Shown here piece after piece: positions 30,395-37,881 of a stretch of DNA of 64,000 bases (positions are counted from its first letter, which is position 1; every line of letters begins with the position of its first letter). Under the pieces are notes generated by a model. It made no database searches. It was not told where the DNA came from and was given only the letters and a program-made list of their open reading frames with translations. The translations under genes and the position numbers were made by a program. This DNA comes from Nocardia harenae NBRC 108248 (GTDB lineage: Bacteria > Actinomycetota > Actinomycetes > Mycobacteriales > Mycobacteriaceae): assembly GCF_001612885.1 (NCBI RefSeq), contig NZ_BDBH01000013.1, positions 1-64,000 of the forward strand, in the 5' to 3' direction.

Positions 30395-31021
30395 TCAGCG
30401 GTGCCCGGCCAGCCACGGGCGGAGCACCCGGGTGGTGGTCTCGTCGATCCGGCGCTGCAGCCGCTCGCCGTCGGCCGGGTTGCCCTCCTGGAAGACCACG
30501 GTGAGCGCGCCGGAGACCGCCCCGACCACGCCGCCGACCAGCGCGGCGGCGCCCACCTCGTCCAGCTCGCCCGGGAAGGCGCGGTGCAGGTGCCTGGCGA
30601 TCTCGCGCTGCGCCACCAGCTGGGCGTGCGCGGCGCGGCCGCTCACCGCGGGGACGGTGCGCGAGATCCGGGCGCGGAGCAGCGCGAGGCGGGCCGCGAG
30701 GTCGTCGATGAGGTGCTCGCCTGGGGTGTCGCCGACGGCGCGCAGCGCCCGCAGCACCACCTCCACCGGCTGCTCGCCGGGGCGGCGCGCGGCCACCGCG
30801 GCGACGGCGGCGCGCACCCGCTCCTCCGGGTCGGGGAAGAGCAGCTCCTCCTTGGAGCCGAAGTAGTTGAAGAAGGTCCTGGTCCCGACCTCGGCGGCGG
30901 CCGCGATATCGGCCACCGTCGTCTCCTCGTAGCCGCGCTGCTCGAAGAGCTCCGCGGCGGCGGCGAGCAGCGCACGGCGGGTGCGTTCGCGTTTGCGGTC
31001 ACGGAGGGCGGAGGGCGGCAC
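30395..31021 (-). CDS. TetR-family transcriptional regulator
   Basis: The 208-residue protein has an N-terminal TetR helix-turn-helix (TRRALLAAAAELFEQRGYEETTVADIAAAAEVGTRTFFNYF split over residues 13-53), followed by an all-helical ligand domain. The GTG at 31021 is favoured; the frame is open further upstream, but that part is not protein-like. It is divergent from tldD, and a short perfect palindrome lies between them just before the tldD start. The ligand is unknown. Confidence 0.9.
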   Translation of the reverse strand: MPPSALRDRKRERTRRALLAAAAELFEQRGYEETTVADIAAAAEVGTRTFFNYFGSKEELLFPDPEERVRAAVAAVAARRPGEQPVEVVLRALRAVGDTPGEHLIDDLAARLALLRARISRTVPAVSGRAAHAQLVAQREIARHLHRAFPGELDEVGAAALVGGVVGAVSGALTVVFQEGNPADGERLQRRIDETTTRVLRPWLAGHR

Positions 31022-31107
31022 GCCGGAACCGTACGACACCGCCCGGTCCGGACGCGGGAGGCGCGACGGCGGTGGAAACGCGGCGTGGCCGGATCGCCGG
31101 GCGCGCG

Positions 31108-31122
31108 CGCTACCGGCTAGCG
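31108..31122. promoter_or_regulatory. Palindrome CGCTA-N5-TAGCG upstream of tldD
   Basis: Perfect 5-bp arms with a 5-bp centre, 7 nt before the tldD start codon, in the tetR-tldD intergenic region. It could be the TetR operator, or chance in GC-rich DNA. Confidence 0.35.
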
Positions 31123-31129
31123 TGGGCGC

Positions 31130-32671
31130 GTGAGCATTTCGCCATCCCCCGGCGCACCGCACGAGGTGGACGCCGAATTCCTGGCGCTGCCGCTGCGCCC
31201 GCTGGCCGACGCCGCGCTCGGCGCGGCCCGCGACGCCGGCGCCACGCACGCCGACCTGCGCGTGCACCGGCTGGTCACGCAGTCCATCCGGCTGCGCGAC
31301 GGCCGGGTCGAGGCGATCACCGACGGCACCGAGCTCGGCTTCGCGGTGCGGGTGATCGTCGACGGCACCTGGGGCTTCGCCTCGCACGCCGTGCTGACCC
31401 CGGAGACCGCGGCCGAGGTCGCCCGGCGCGCGGTGACCGTGGCGACGGCGCTGCGGGCGCTGAACCGCGAGCGGGTGGAGCTCGCGGACGAGCCGGTGTA
31501 CGCCGACGCGCGCTACGTCTCCGACTACGCCGTCGACCCGTTCGCGGTGCCGACCGGCGACAAGGTCGCGCTGCTGCAGGAGTACTCCGACCGGCTCGCC
31601 GCCGCCGACGGCGTCGACCACGTGACCGCCTCGGTGCTGCAGGTCAAGGAGCAGACCTTCTACGCCGACACCGCGGGCTCGGCGATCACCCAGCAGCGGG
31701 TGCGGCTGCATCCGCAGCTGGAGGCGGTCACGGTGGACGCGGGCTCGGGGGTCTTCGAGTCCATGCGCACGCTGGCCGCCCCGGCCGGGCGCGGCTGGGA
31801 GTACGTCACCGGCGCGGACGGAGTCTGGGACTGGGACGACGAGCTGGCCCGGATCCCCGGCTGGCTCGCCGAGAAGGTGAAGGCCCCGAGCGTGGTCGCC
31901 GGCCCCACCGACCTGGTGATCGACCCCACCAACCTGTGGCTCACGATCCACGAATCCATCGGCCACGCCACCGAGTACGACCGCGCCATCGGCTACGAGT
32001 CCGCCTACGCCGGAACCTCCTTCGCCACCCCCGACAAGCTCGGCACCCTGCGGTACGGCACCGAGGTCATGCACGTCACCGGCGATCGCACCGAGCGCTT
32101 CGGGCTGGCCAGCACCGGCTGGGACGACGACGGCGTGGCGGGGCAGCGCTGGGACCTGGTGCGCGACGGCGTGCTGGTCGGCTACCAGCTGGACCGGGTC
32201 TTCGCGCCGCGGCTCGGGCTGCCGCGCTCGAACGGCTGCTCCTACGCCGACTCCCCGCACCACGTGCCGATCCAGCGCATGGCGAACGTCTCGCTGCAGC
32301 CGGATCCGGCGCGCGACACCAGCACCGCCGAGCTGATCTCCCGGGTCTCCGACGGCATCTACATCGTCGGCGACCGCTCCTGGTCGATCGACATGCAGCG
32401 CTACAACTTCCAGTTCACCGGGCAGCGCTTCTTCCGGATCCGGAACGGCGAGCTGGCCGGGCAGCTGCGCGACGTCGCCTACCAGGCCACCACCACCGAC
32501 TTCTGGGGCGCCATGGAGGCGGTGGGCGGGCCGTCCACGGTGCGGCTCGGCGGTGCCTTCAACTGTGGCAAGGCGCAGCCGGGCCAGGTCGCGGCGGTGA
32601 GCCACGGCTGCCCGTCGATCCTGGTGCGCGGCATCAATGTTCTGAATACCCGAGCGGAGGCGGGGCAGTGA
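31130..32671 (+). CDS. tldD: TldD metalloprotease subunit
   Basis: The 513-residue protein has the TldD zinc motif HESIGHATE near residue 274 (HExxxH) and a Cys in the C-terminal CGKAQPGQ segment. TldD pairs with TldE (PmbA) to make a barrel-shaped protease that removes leader or unfolded peptides; in E. coli it matures microcin B17 and degrades CcdA. The GTG start is followed by a short Pro-rich lead. Its stop overlaps the tldE start by 4 nt (GTGA). No RiPP precursor is seen nearby, so this is probably the housekeeping pair. Confidence 0.95.
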   Translation: MSISPSPGAPHEVDAEFLALPLRPLADAALGAARDAGATHADLRVHRLVTQSIRLRDGRVEAITDGTELGFAVRVIVDGTWGFASHAVLTPETAAEVARRAVTVATALRALNRERVELADEPVYADARYVSDYAVDPFAVPTGDKVALLQEYSDRLAAADGVDHVTASVLQVKEQTFYADTAGSAITQQRVRLHPQLEAVTVDAGSGVFESMRTLAAPAGRGWEYVTGADGVWDWDDELARIPGWLAEKVKAPSVVAGPTDLVIDPTNLWLTIHESIGHATEYDRAIGYESAYAGTSFATPDKLGTLRYGTEVMHVTGDRTERFGLASTGWDDDGVAGQRWDLVRDGVLVGYQLDRVFAPRLGLPRSNGCSYADSPHHVPIQRMANVSLQPDPARDTSTAELISRVSDGIYIVGDRSWSIDMQRYNFQFTGQRFFRIRNGELAGQLRDVAYQATTTDFWGAMEAVGGPSTVRLGGAFNCGKAQPGQVAAVSHGCPSILVRGINVLNTRAEAGQ

Positions 32672-34071
32672 CCGCGAACGAGACCGTCCCCGGCGGCGAA
32701 CTGGTGGAGCGCGCGCTCGCGCACTCCACCGCGGACGAGACCATCGTGCTGGTCACCGACGCGCACGAGGCCTCGCTGCGCTGGGCGGGCAACTCCATGA
32801 CCACCAACGGCTCGTCGGTCTCCCGGAGCTGGTCGGTGGTGGCGATCGTGCGCGAGGGGCCGAACGCGGCCCGGGTCGGCGTGGTCGGCTCCACCAGCAT
32901 GGACCCGGCCGAGATCGCCCCGGTGGTGCGCGCCGCCGAGGCCGCCGCGCGCGGCGCCACCCCCGCCGGTGACGCGGTGCCGCTGCTCGAGGCGGCCGCC
33001 ACCCGCGGCACCGGCGACGACGGCTGGGCGGCCGCCCCGGCCGGCACCGATATCGAGGTCTTCACCGGGCTCGCCGGCGACCTGGCCACCGGCTTCGACG
33101 GCGCCGACCGGCTCTACGGCTTCGCGCACCACCAGGTGCACACCACCTGGCTCGGCACCTCCACCGGCGTGCGCCGCCGCTTCACCCAGCCCACCGGCTC
33201 GGTGGAGATCAACGGCAAGCGCGGCGCGGGGGAGGCCGTGGCCAGCGCCTGGGTGGGGGTCGGCACCACCGACTTCACCGACGTGGACACCCCGGGGCTC
33301 CTCGCCGACCTGGGCCGCAGGCTGGACTGGGCGGGCCGCCGGGTCGAGCTGCCCGCCGGGCGCTACGAGACGCTGCTGCCGCCCTCGGCCGTCGCCGACC
33401 TCATGATCTACCTGGCCTGGTCCATGGAGGGCAGGGCCGCGCACGAGGGGCACACCGCCTTCTCCAGGGCGGGCGGAACCCGGATCGGCGAGCAGCTCAC
33501 GAGGCTGCCGCTCACGCTGTACTCCGACCCGCACGCCGCCGGGCTGGAGTACCGGCCGTTCGTGGCGACGCCCGCTTCCTCGGAGCTGCTCTCGGTCTTC
33601 GACAACGGGCTGCCCGCCGAGCGGGTGGACTGGGTGCGCGAGGGCGCCGTGCGGTCGCTGGTCTACCCGCGCGCCACCGCCGCCGAGTTCGGCGCCGCGC
33701 CCACCGTGCCCGGCGACAACCTGCTGCTCACCGGCGGCTCGGCGGCCACGCTGGACGAGATGGTGGCCCGCACCGAGCGCGGCCTGCTGCTCACCACGCT
33801 CTGGTACATCCGCGAGGTGGACCCGGCCACGCTGCTGCTGACCGGGCTCACCCGCGACGGGGTCTACCTGGTGGAGGACGGCGCGGTCACCGCGGCCGTG
33901 AACAACTTCCGGTTCAACGAGAGCCCGCTGGACCTGCTGCGCCGCACCGCCGAGGCCGGTGCCACCGAGATCACGCTGCCGCGCGAGTGGAAGGACTGGT
34001 TCACCCGCACGGCCATGCCGCCGCTGCGCATCCCGGACTTCCACATGTCCTCGGTGAGCCGGGCCACCTGA
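32668..34071 (+). CDS. tldE: TldE/PmbA protease subunit
   Basis: The 467-residue partner of TldD lacks the HExxxH site, as expected for TldE/PmbA. Recognisable parts are VEINGKRGAGEAVASAWVG near residue 190 and a C-terminal VNNFRFNESPLDLLRR segment near residue 410. The GTG start overlaps the tldD stop (GTGA), so the two subunits are made together. Its stop codon is the first TGATCA of a 24-bp tandem repeat array. Confidence 0.94.
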   Translation: MTANETVPGGELVERALAHSTADETIVLVTDAHEASLRWAGNSMTTNGSSVSRSWSVVAIVREGPNAARVGVVGSTSMDPAEIAPVVRAAEAAARGATPAGDAVPLLEAAATRGTGDDGWAAAPAGTDIEVFTGLAGDLATGFDGADRLYGFAHHQVHTTWLGTSTGVRRRFTQPTGSVEINGKRGAGEAVASAWVGVGTTDFTDVDTPGLLADLGRRLDWAGRRVELPAGRYETLLPPSAVADLMIYLAWSMEGRAAHEGHTAFSRAGGTRIGEQLTRLPLTLYSDPHAAGLEYRPFVATPASSELLSVFDNGLPAERVDWVREGAVRSLVYPRATAAEFGAAPTVPGDNLLLTGGSAATLDEMVARTERGLLLTTLWYIREVDPATLLLTGLTRDGVYLVEDGAVTAAVNNFRFNESPLDLLRRTAEAGATEITLPREWKDWFTRTAMPPLRIPDFHMSSVSRAT

Positions 34072-34165
34072 TCAGGCCGGCGCGAGCAGCACCGATCAGG
34101 CCGGGGCGGGCAGCACCGATCAGGCCGGGGCGGGCAACGCCGATCAGGCCGGGGCGGCCGACGGG
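34070..34165. repeat. 24-bp tandem repeats between convergent stops
   Basis: Four head-to-tail 24-bp units start at 34070, 34094, 34118 and 34142, each beginning GATCAGGCCGG. Units 2 and 3 are nearly identical; unit 4 diverges after 16 nt. Because TGATCA reads the same on both strands, each unit boundary offers stop codons in both directions. The first ends tldE and the last ends the minus-strand oxidoreductase gene. Confidence 0.85.
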
Positions 34166-34539
34166 GTGATGGCGAGGCCGACGGTGCCGTCCTTCCCGCG
34201 CCGGATATTGCTGCCGAGGATGACCAGCGGCGCGGTGAGCCAGTACTTGCGGCGCAGCAGCGAACGCACCTTGTCGGTGCCCGCCGCGTCCAGCACCCTG
34301 GCGGTGCCGTGCTCGATCGCGCCGCCGCTCGGCTTGCCCGTGGCCGAGCAGGGCTGCAGGGTGACGGTGCCGTCCCGGCGGACCCGCTTGACCTTGCCCG
34401 CGTTGGCCTCGGTCCACACGTAGAGGGTGTCGCCCTCGGAGACCGCCCAGACCGGCGTCGCCACCGGCGTGCCGTCCTTGCGGAACGTGGTCAGCAGAAC
34501 GTAGTTCGCGGTGGCGACGGCGCCGAAGCTTGTGCTCAT
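34144..34539 (-). CDS. PPOX-fold F420-dependent-type oxidoreductase
   Basis: The 131-residue split-barrel protein has NYVLLTTFRKDGTPVATPVWAV near residues 12-33 and a TLYVWTEANAGKVKRVRRDGTVTLQPC stretch, typical of the pyridoxamine-phosphate-oxidase-like family that in actinobacteria often binds F420 (FDOR-B). The reduced substrate is unknown. The ATG start is clear. Its C-terminal codons and stop run into the 24-bp repeat array, so the C-terminus may vary between strains. Confidence 0.85.
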   Translation of the reverse strand: MSTSFGAVATANYVLLTTFRKDGTPVATPVWAVSEGDTLYVWTEANAGKVKRVRRDGTVTLQPCSATGKPSGGAIEHGTARVLDAAGTDKVRSLLRRKYWLTAPLVILGSNIRRGKDGTVGLAITPSAAPA

Positions 34540-34562
34540 GCCAGGCAGCGTAGCCGGGAATC

Positions 34563-35117
34563 TCAGCGATCGTCCGCCATCCGGTACTCCCCCGCTTCGA
34601 GCCGCGCGATCACCCCGTCGGTCCAGCCGGTCAGGTTGCCGAAGACACCGCTCCAGAGTTCCAGCAGGTCGGTGGTGTGCGGGGTCTCGTAGCGGCCGGG
34701 GAAATCCGGCACCATGGCGAGCAGTTCGCGCCGCACCTCGGCGCTGCGTGTTCGCTGCTCGCGTAATCGCGCGAGCACGTGCGCGCGGGGCAGCGCGTCC
34801 ATGAACGCGATGGCGGCGCCGAGCTCCTCCATGTCGATGCTGACCAGCGCCTCGTCCATGAGCGCGCGGAACTCGCGCTCCCCGGCCTTGGTCAGCGCGT
34901 AGAGCGTGCGGCCGGGGCCGCGGTCGCCCGGCTCGGTGCCGAGCTCGCGCAGCTTGCCCTCGCCGGTGAGCTGCTTGAGCGCGTGGTGGATCGAGCCGGG
35001 GCGGACATTGGTCCAGGTCTCGGCGCGCCAGTCGAGCAGCTCGCGGCGCACCGCGTACCCGTGCGCGGAGCCGCGCGCGCGGATCACCCCGAGGACGAGC
35101 AGGCGTACCGCGGCCAT
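34563..35117 (-). CDS. PadR-family regulator (with Vir_act_alpha_C-like tail)
   Basis: The 184-residue protein has a PadR winged helix (VLGVIRARGSAHGYAVRREL..., NVRPGSIHHALKQLTGEGKL) in the first 90 residues and a long helical tail for dimerisation. The ATG at 35117 is preceded by GGAAGGGG; an in-frame start at 35153 is possible but lacks a good ribosome site. It is divergent from the VOC gene. A 20-bp near-palindrome between them is its likely operator, so it should repress the VOC gene and perhaps itself. Confidence 0.9.
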   Translation of the reverse strand: MAAVRLLVLGVIRARGSAHGYAVRRELLDWRAETWTNVRPGSIHHALKQLTGEGKLRELGTEPGDRGPGRTLYALTKAGEREFRALMDEALVSIDMEELGAAIAFMDALPRAHVLARLREQRTRSAEVRRELLAMVPDFPGRYETPHTTDLLELWSGVFGNLTGWTDGVIARLEAGEYRMADDR

Positions 35118-35161
35118 CGGCGGCCCCTTCCTTGACGAGCCGAGTGGGCTCACCCTAGCCT

Positions 35162-35181
35162 GGTAATCAAATTTGACTACC
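35162..35181. promoter_or_regulatory. PadR-type operator between padR and the VOC gene
   Basis: A 20-bp inverted repeat with central CAAATTTG and outer GGTA/TACC; only one symmetrical base pair differs. It ends 11 nt before the VOC start, right at the ribosome site AGGAGGGG. It is strongly AT-rich in the centre, unlike the surrounding DNA. Confidence 0.75.
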
Positions 35182-35192
35182 TAGGAGGGGTT

Positions 35193-35906
35193 GTGGCGGA
35201 TTTCGCCGTACCGGTCATGTGGGCGGGGGAGCTGGGCGAGACGCTGGATTTCTACAAGACGCTGGGGTACGCGGTGACGTACGAGCAGACCCGGCCCTAC
35301 TGCTACGGCGCTGTCCAGCGGCCCGGCTACGACCTGCACTTCTACGCCGCCAAGGACGGCGATTCCACGCCGGCCGCGGATCTCGGCTGCCTGGTGATGG
35401 TCGGCGAGGTGGAGCAGTTGCACGCCGGTTTCAGCGCCGCGCTGCGCGCGAAGTACGGGAAGGTGCCCGCGCGCGGCATCCCGCGGATCACCCGGATGCG
35501 GCCGGGCCAGACCCGCTTCACCGTCTACGACCCGGCGGGCAACGGCGTCACCTACATCCGGCACGACGAGCCCGCGATGGAGTACGGCGGCTCGTCGAGG
35601 CTCACCGGGCTCGCGAAGGTCATCGACAATGCCCGGATCCTGCGCTTCTCCAAGCAGGACGACAGGGCCGCGCGGCGCGCGCTGGAGTCCGGGCTGCGCA
35701 AGCACGGCGCCACCGCGACCGCGCTGGAGCGCGCGCACGCCCTCGCCGACCTGGTGGAAATAGCGGTGGCCGAGCAGGATTCGGCGCGCGCCGCCGAGCT
35801 GCGCGGCAAGATCGCCGAGCTCACGCTGACCGCCGAGGAGCGGACGGTGATCGCCGAGCACCTGCGGATCGCCACCGACCTGGCGGAGTGGCTGGACGCC
35901 GACTGA
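35193..35906 (+). CDS. VOC-superfamily (glyoxalase/bleomycin-resistance-like) protein
   Basis: The 237-residue protein starts with one vicinal-oxygen-chelate module (VPVMWAGELGETLDFYKTLGY; RFTVYDPAGNGVTYIRH near residue 110-126), followed by a helical domain of about 100 residues (ARILRFSKQDDRAARRALE...) that looks like a tetratricopeptide-like bundle. VOC proteins bind or break down small molecules such as bleomycin-type drugs or electrophiles. Control by the divergent PadR regulator suggests induction by a small phenolic or drug-like compound. The GTG start has an excellent AGGAGGGG site. Confidence 0.8.
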   Translation: MADFAVPVMWAGELGETLDFYKTLGYAVTYEQTRPYCYGAVQRPGYDLHFYAAKDGDSTPAADLGCLVMVGEVEQLHAGFSAALRAKYGKVPARGIPRITRMRPGQTRFTVYDPAGNGVTYIRHDEPAMEYGGSSRLTGLAKVIDNARILRFSKQDDRAARRALESGLRKHGATATALERAHALADLVEIAVAEQDSARAAELRGKIAELTLTAEERTVIAEHLRIATDLAEWLDAD

Positions 35907-36083
35907 TGTTCCCGCGCGGGGAGGATCGCGGCCATGGCCACAGCTGGGGGACGGTGCGACAGTTCGTCGCGGAGCCGCTCGGGCTCGGCCGCCGACGGCG
36001 AGTGGCGCCCGGCCGCACCGGAGGTGTCACCGGGTCGCGGTAGCGTGCCCGGCAATCAGCGTCCCCGACCGGGAGGAGCCACC

Positions 36084-36728
36084 GTGGCGCCCATCGTGCG
36101 TGTCCAGAACTTCGCCGTCTCCGCCGATGGTTTCGGCGCGGGCGAGGGGCAGAGCCGGGATCGGCCCTTCGGCCACGCCGACCCCGGAAAGCTCCTCGGC
36201 TGGGCAGGCGCCACCGCGCACTGGGTCAACCGCACCGACCCAGGCGGCAGCTACGGGCTCGACGATTACTTCACCCGCGACTTCGCCCGCAATATCGGCG
36301 CGGAGATCATGGGGCGCAACAAGTTCGGGCCGCAGCGCGGGCCGTGGCAGGATTACGCGTGGCAGGGCTGGTGGGGCGCCGAGCCGCCGTTCCGCACCCC
36401 GGTCTTCGTGCTCACCCACCACGTCCGGCCGTCCATCACGCTCGGCGAGACCACCTTCCACTTCCTGGACGCCACGCCGGAGGAGGCGCTGGAGCGCGCG
36501 CTCGAGGCCGCGGCCGGGAAGGACGTGCGGATCGGCGGCGGCGTGCACACCGTGCGCGAATTCCTGGACGCCGATCTCATCGACACCATGCACGTCGCCG
36601 TGGCGCCGATCGAGCTCGGCCGCGGCGAGCGGCTGTGGAGCGGCCCCGAGGAGCTCACCGACCGGTTCCACCTGGAGAAGGTGCCGAGCGCGAGCGGTAT
36701 CGAGCACCACCTGTTCTGGCGGCGGTAG
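36084..36728 (+). CDS. Dihydrofolate-reductase-like (RibD C-terminal) reductase
   Basis: The 214-residue protein matches the RibD-C/DHFR-like family: VQNFAVSADGFGAG at the N-terminus, IMGRNKFGPQRGPW near residue 74, FVLTHHVRPSI near residue 107, and VRIGGGVHTVREFLDADLIDTMHVAVAPIELG split near residues 148-176. Such enzymes reduce pteridine or related substrates with NADPH; the substrate is unknown. The GTG start has a GGGAGGAG site at 36070-36077. The frame is open upstream to about 35934, but that lead is low-complexity. Confidence 0.88.
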   Translation: MAPIVRVQNFAVSADGFGAGEGQSRDRPFGHADPGKLLGWAGATAHWVNRTDPGGSYGLDDYFTRDFARNIGAEIMGRNKFGPQRGPWQDYAWQGWWGAEPPFRTPVFVLTHHVRPSITLGETTFHFLDATPEEALERALEAAAGKDVRIGGGVHTVREFLDADLIDTMHVAVAPIELGRGERLWSGPEELTDRFHLEKVPSASGIEHHLFWRR

Positions 36729-36731
36729 CGC

Positions 36732-37496
36732 TCAGGCGGCGGTGAGGATCAGCGGGCCGTCCGCGGTGATGGCAACGGTGTGCTCGGTGTGCGCGGTGCG
36801 CGAGCCGTCCGCGGAGCGGATGGTCCAGCCGTCCGGGTCGGTGACGATGCGGGCGGTGCCGCGGGCGAACCAGGGCTCGATGGCGATGGTCAGGCCGGGG
36901 CGCAGGGTGTAGCCGCGGCCCGCGCGCCCCGCGTTGGGGATGTGCAGGTCCTCGTGCATGGTGCGGCCGATGCCGTGGCCGCCGTACTCGGTGTTCACCG
37001 GGTAGCCGTTGGCCCGCGCCACGGCCTCGATGGCGGCGGAGACGTCGCCGATCCGATTGCCGGGCCTGGCGACCGCGATGGCGGCGGCGAGCGCCTCCTC
37101 GGTGGCGCGGATCAGCCGCAGGTCCTCGGCGTCCGCGGTGCCGACCACGGTGCTGACGGCGGCGTCGGCGGCCCAGCCGTCGATGGTGACGGCGAGATCG
37201 GCGGTGAGCACGTCGCCGTCGCGTAGCACGTAGTCGAACGGGAGGCCGTGCAGCACGGCGTCGTTCACCGACAGGCAGACGGTATTGCGGAACGGGCCGC
37301 GGCCGAAGGACGGCGCGTAGTCCCAGTAGCAGGAGACGGCGCCGCGCTCGGCGATCCGATCGCGCACGTACCGCTCCAGGTCGAGCAGGTTCACCCCGAT
37401 CCGGGCGCGGTCGCGGACCCCGGCCAGCACATCGGCGACGAACGCGCCGGTGACCCGCATGCGCGCGATCTCCGCGGGGGATTTCAACTCGACCAT
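36732..37496 (-). CDS. map: Type I methionine aminopeptidase
   Basis: The 254-residue enzyme removes the N-terminal Met from new proteins. The metal ligands are visible: Asp in LTADLAVTIDG, Asp in AADAAVSTV, His in GHGIGRTMHED, Glu in IAIEPW, and Glu in TEHTVAI. There is no N-terminal SH3-binding extension. The ATG at 37496 is favoured over the long upstream frame. It is divergent from a small XRE regulator, with three near-identical palindromes between them, so this paralogue seems regulated rather than constitutive. It ends 3 nt after the convergent DHFR-like gene's end. Confidence 0.93.
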   Translation of the reverse strand: MVELKSPAEIARMRVTGAFVADVLAGVRDRARIGVNLLDLERYVRDRIAERGAVSCYWDYAPSFGRGPFRNTVCLSVNDAVLHGLPFDYVLRDGDVLTADLAVTIDGWAADAAVSTVVGTADAEDLRLIRATEEALAAAIAVARPGNRIGDVSAAIEAVARANGYPVNTEYGGHGIGRTMHEDLHIPNAGRAGRGYTLRPGLTIAIEPWFARGTARIVTDPDGWTIRSADGSRTAHTEHTVAITADGPLILTAA

Positions 37497-37506
37497 GGAC
37501 ACCTCC

Positions 37507-37577
37507 GGTATAGGAATACCGGACCAACGGTAGCCCAGCCGGTATTTGAATACCAATTCTTGCGGTATTTCAATACC
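37507..37577. promoter_or_regulatory. Three GGTATTnnAATACC operators
   Basis: Inverted repeats at 37507-37520 (GGTATAGGAATACC), 37541-37554 (GGTATTTGAATACC) and 37564-37577 (GGTATTTCAATACC). Centres are 34 and 23 bp apart. The array fills the 98-nt divergent promoter region between map and the XRE gene. It ends 17 nt before the XRE start and begins 10 nt before the map start. This is the probable binding array of the XRE protein. Confidence 0.8.
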
Positions 37578-37594
37578 GGCTCTAGGGTGGCCGC

Positions 37595-37858
37595 ATGGTT
37601 CGCCTCCCCCTGACCCCGGCCCAGCTCGAAGCGGGGCGCAGGCTCGGCGCCCGGCTGCGCGCGGCCAGGGCCGAGCGCGACCCGGCCGCGATCGCGCACG
37701 CCGCCGGGATCTCACCGGAGACGCTGCGCAAGATCGAGACCGGGCGGCTGCCCTCCCCCGGCTTCGGCACCGTCGTCGCGCTCTGCCACGCGCTGGAGTT
37801 GCCGGTGCAGGAGCTGGCCGAGGTCTGGCGCTCGGCCGGGCTCGCGGAAACCGCCTGA
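37595..37858 (+). CDS. Small XRE-family HTH regulator
   Basis: The 87-residue protein is essentially one Cro/C1-type helix-turn-helix (RLGARLRAARAERDPAAIAHAAGISPETLRKIETGRL, split over residues 16-53) with a short C-terminal helix. There is no sensor domain, so it may respond to its own level or to a partner. It is divergent from map, and three palindromes between the two point to joint control. It ends convergently with cobN. Confidence 0.9.
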   Translation: MVRLPLTPAQLEAGRRLGARLRAARAERDPAAIAHAAGISPETLRKIETGRLPSPGFGTVVALCHALELPVQELAEVWRSAGLAETA

Positions 37859-37881
37859 AGCAGGCCCCTGGCGCCGCCGCG

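Noticed and set aside
31130..34071. tldD-tldE as part of a RiPP (microcin-like) cluster
   Set aside because: No precursor peptide or cyclodehydratase/dehydrogenase gene is nearby; the pair is common as housekeeping genes.
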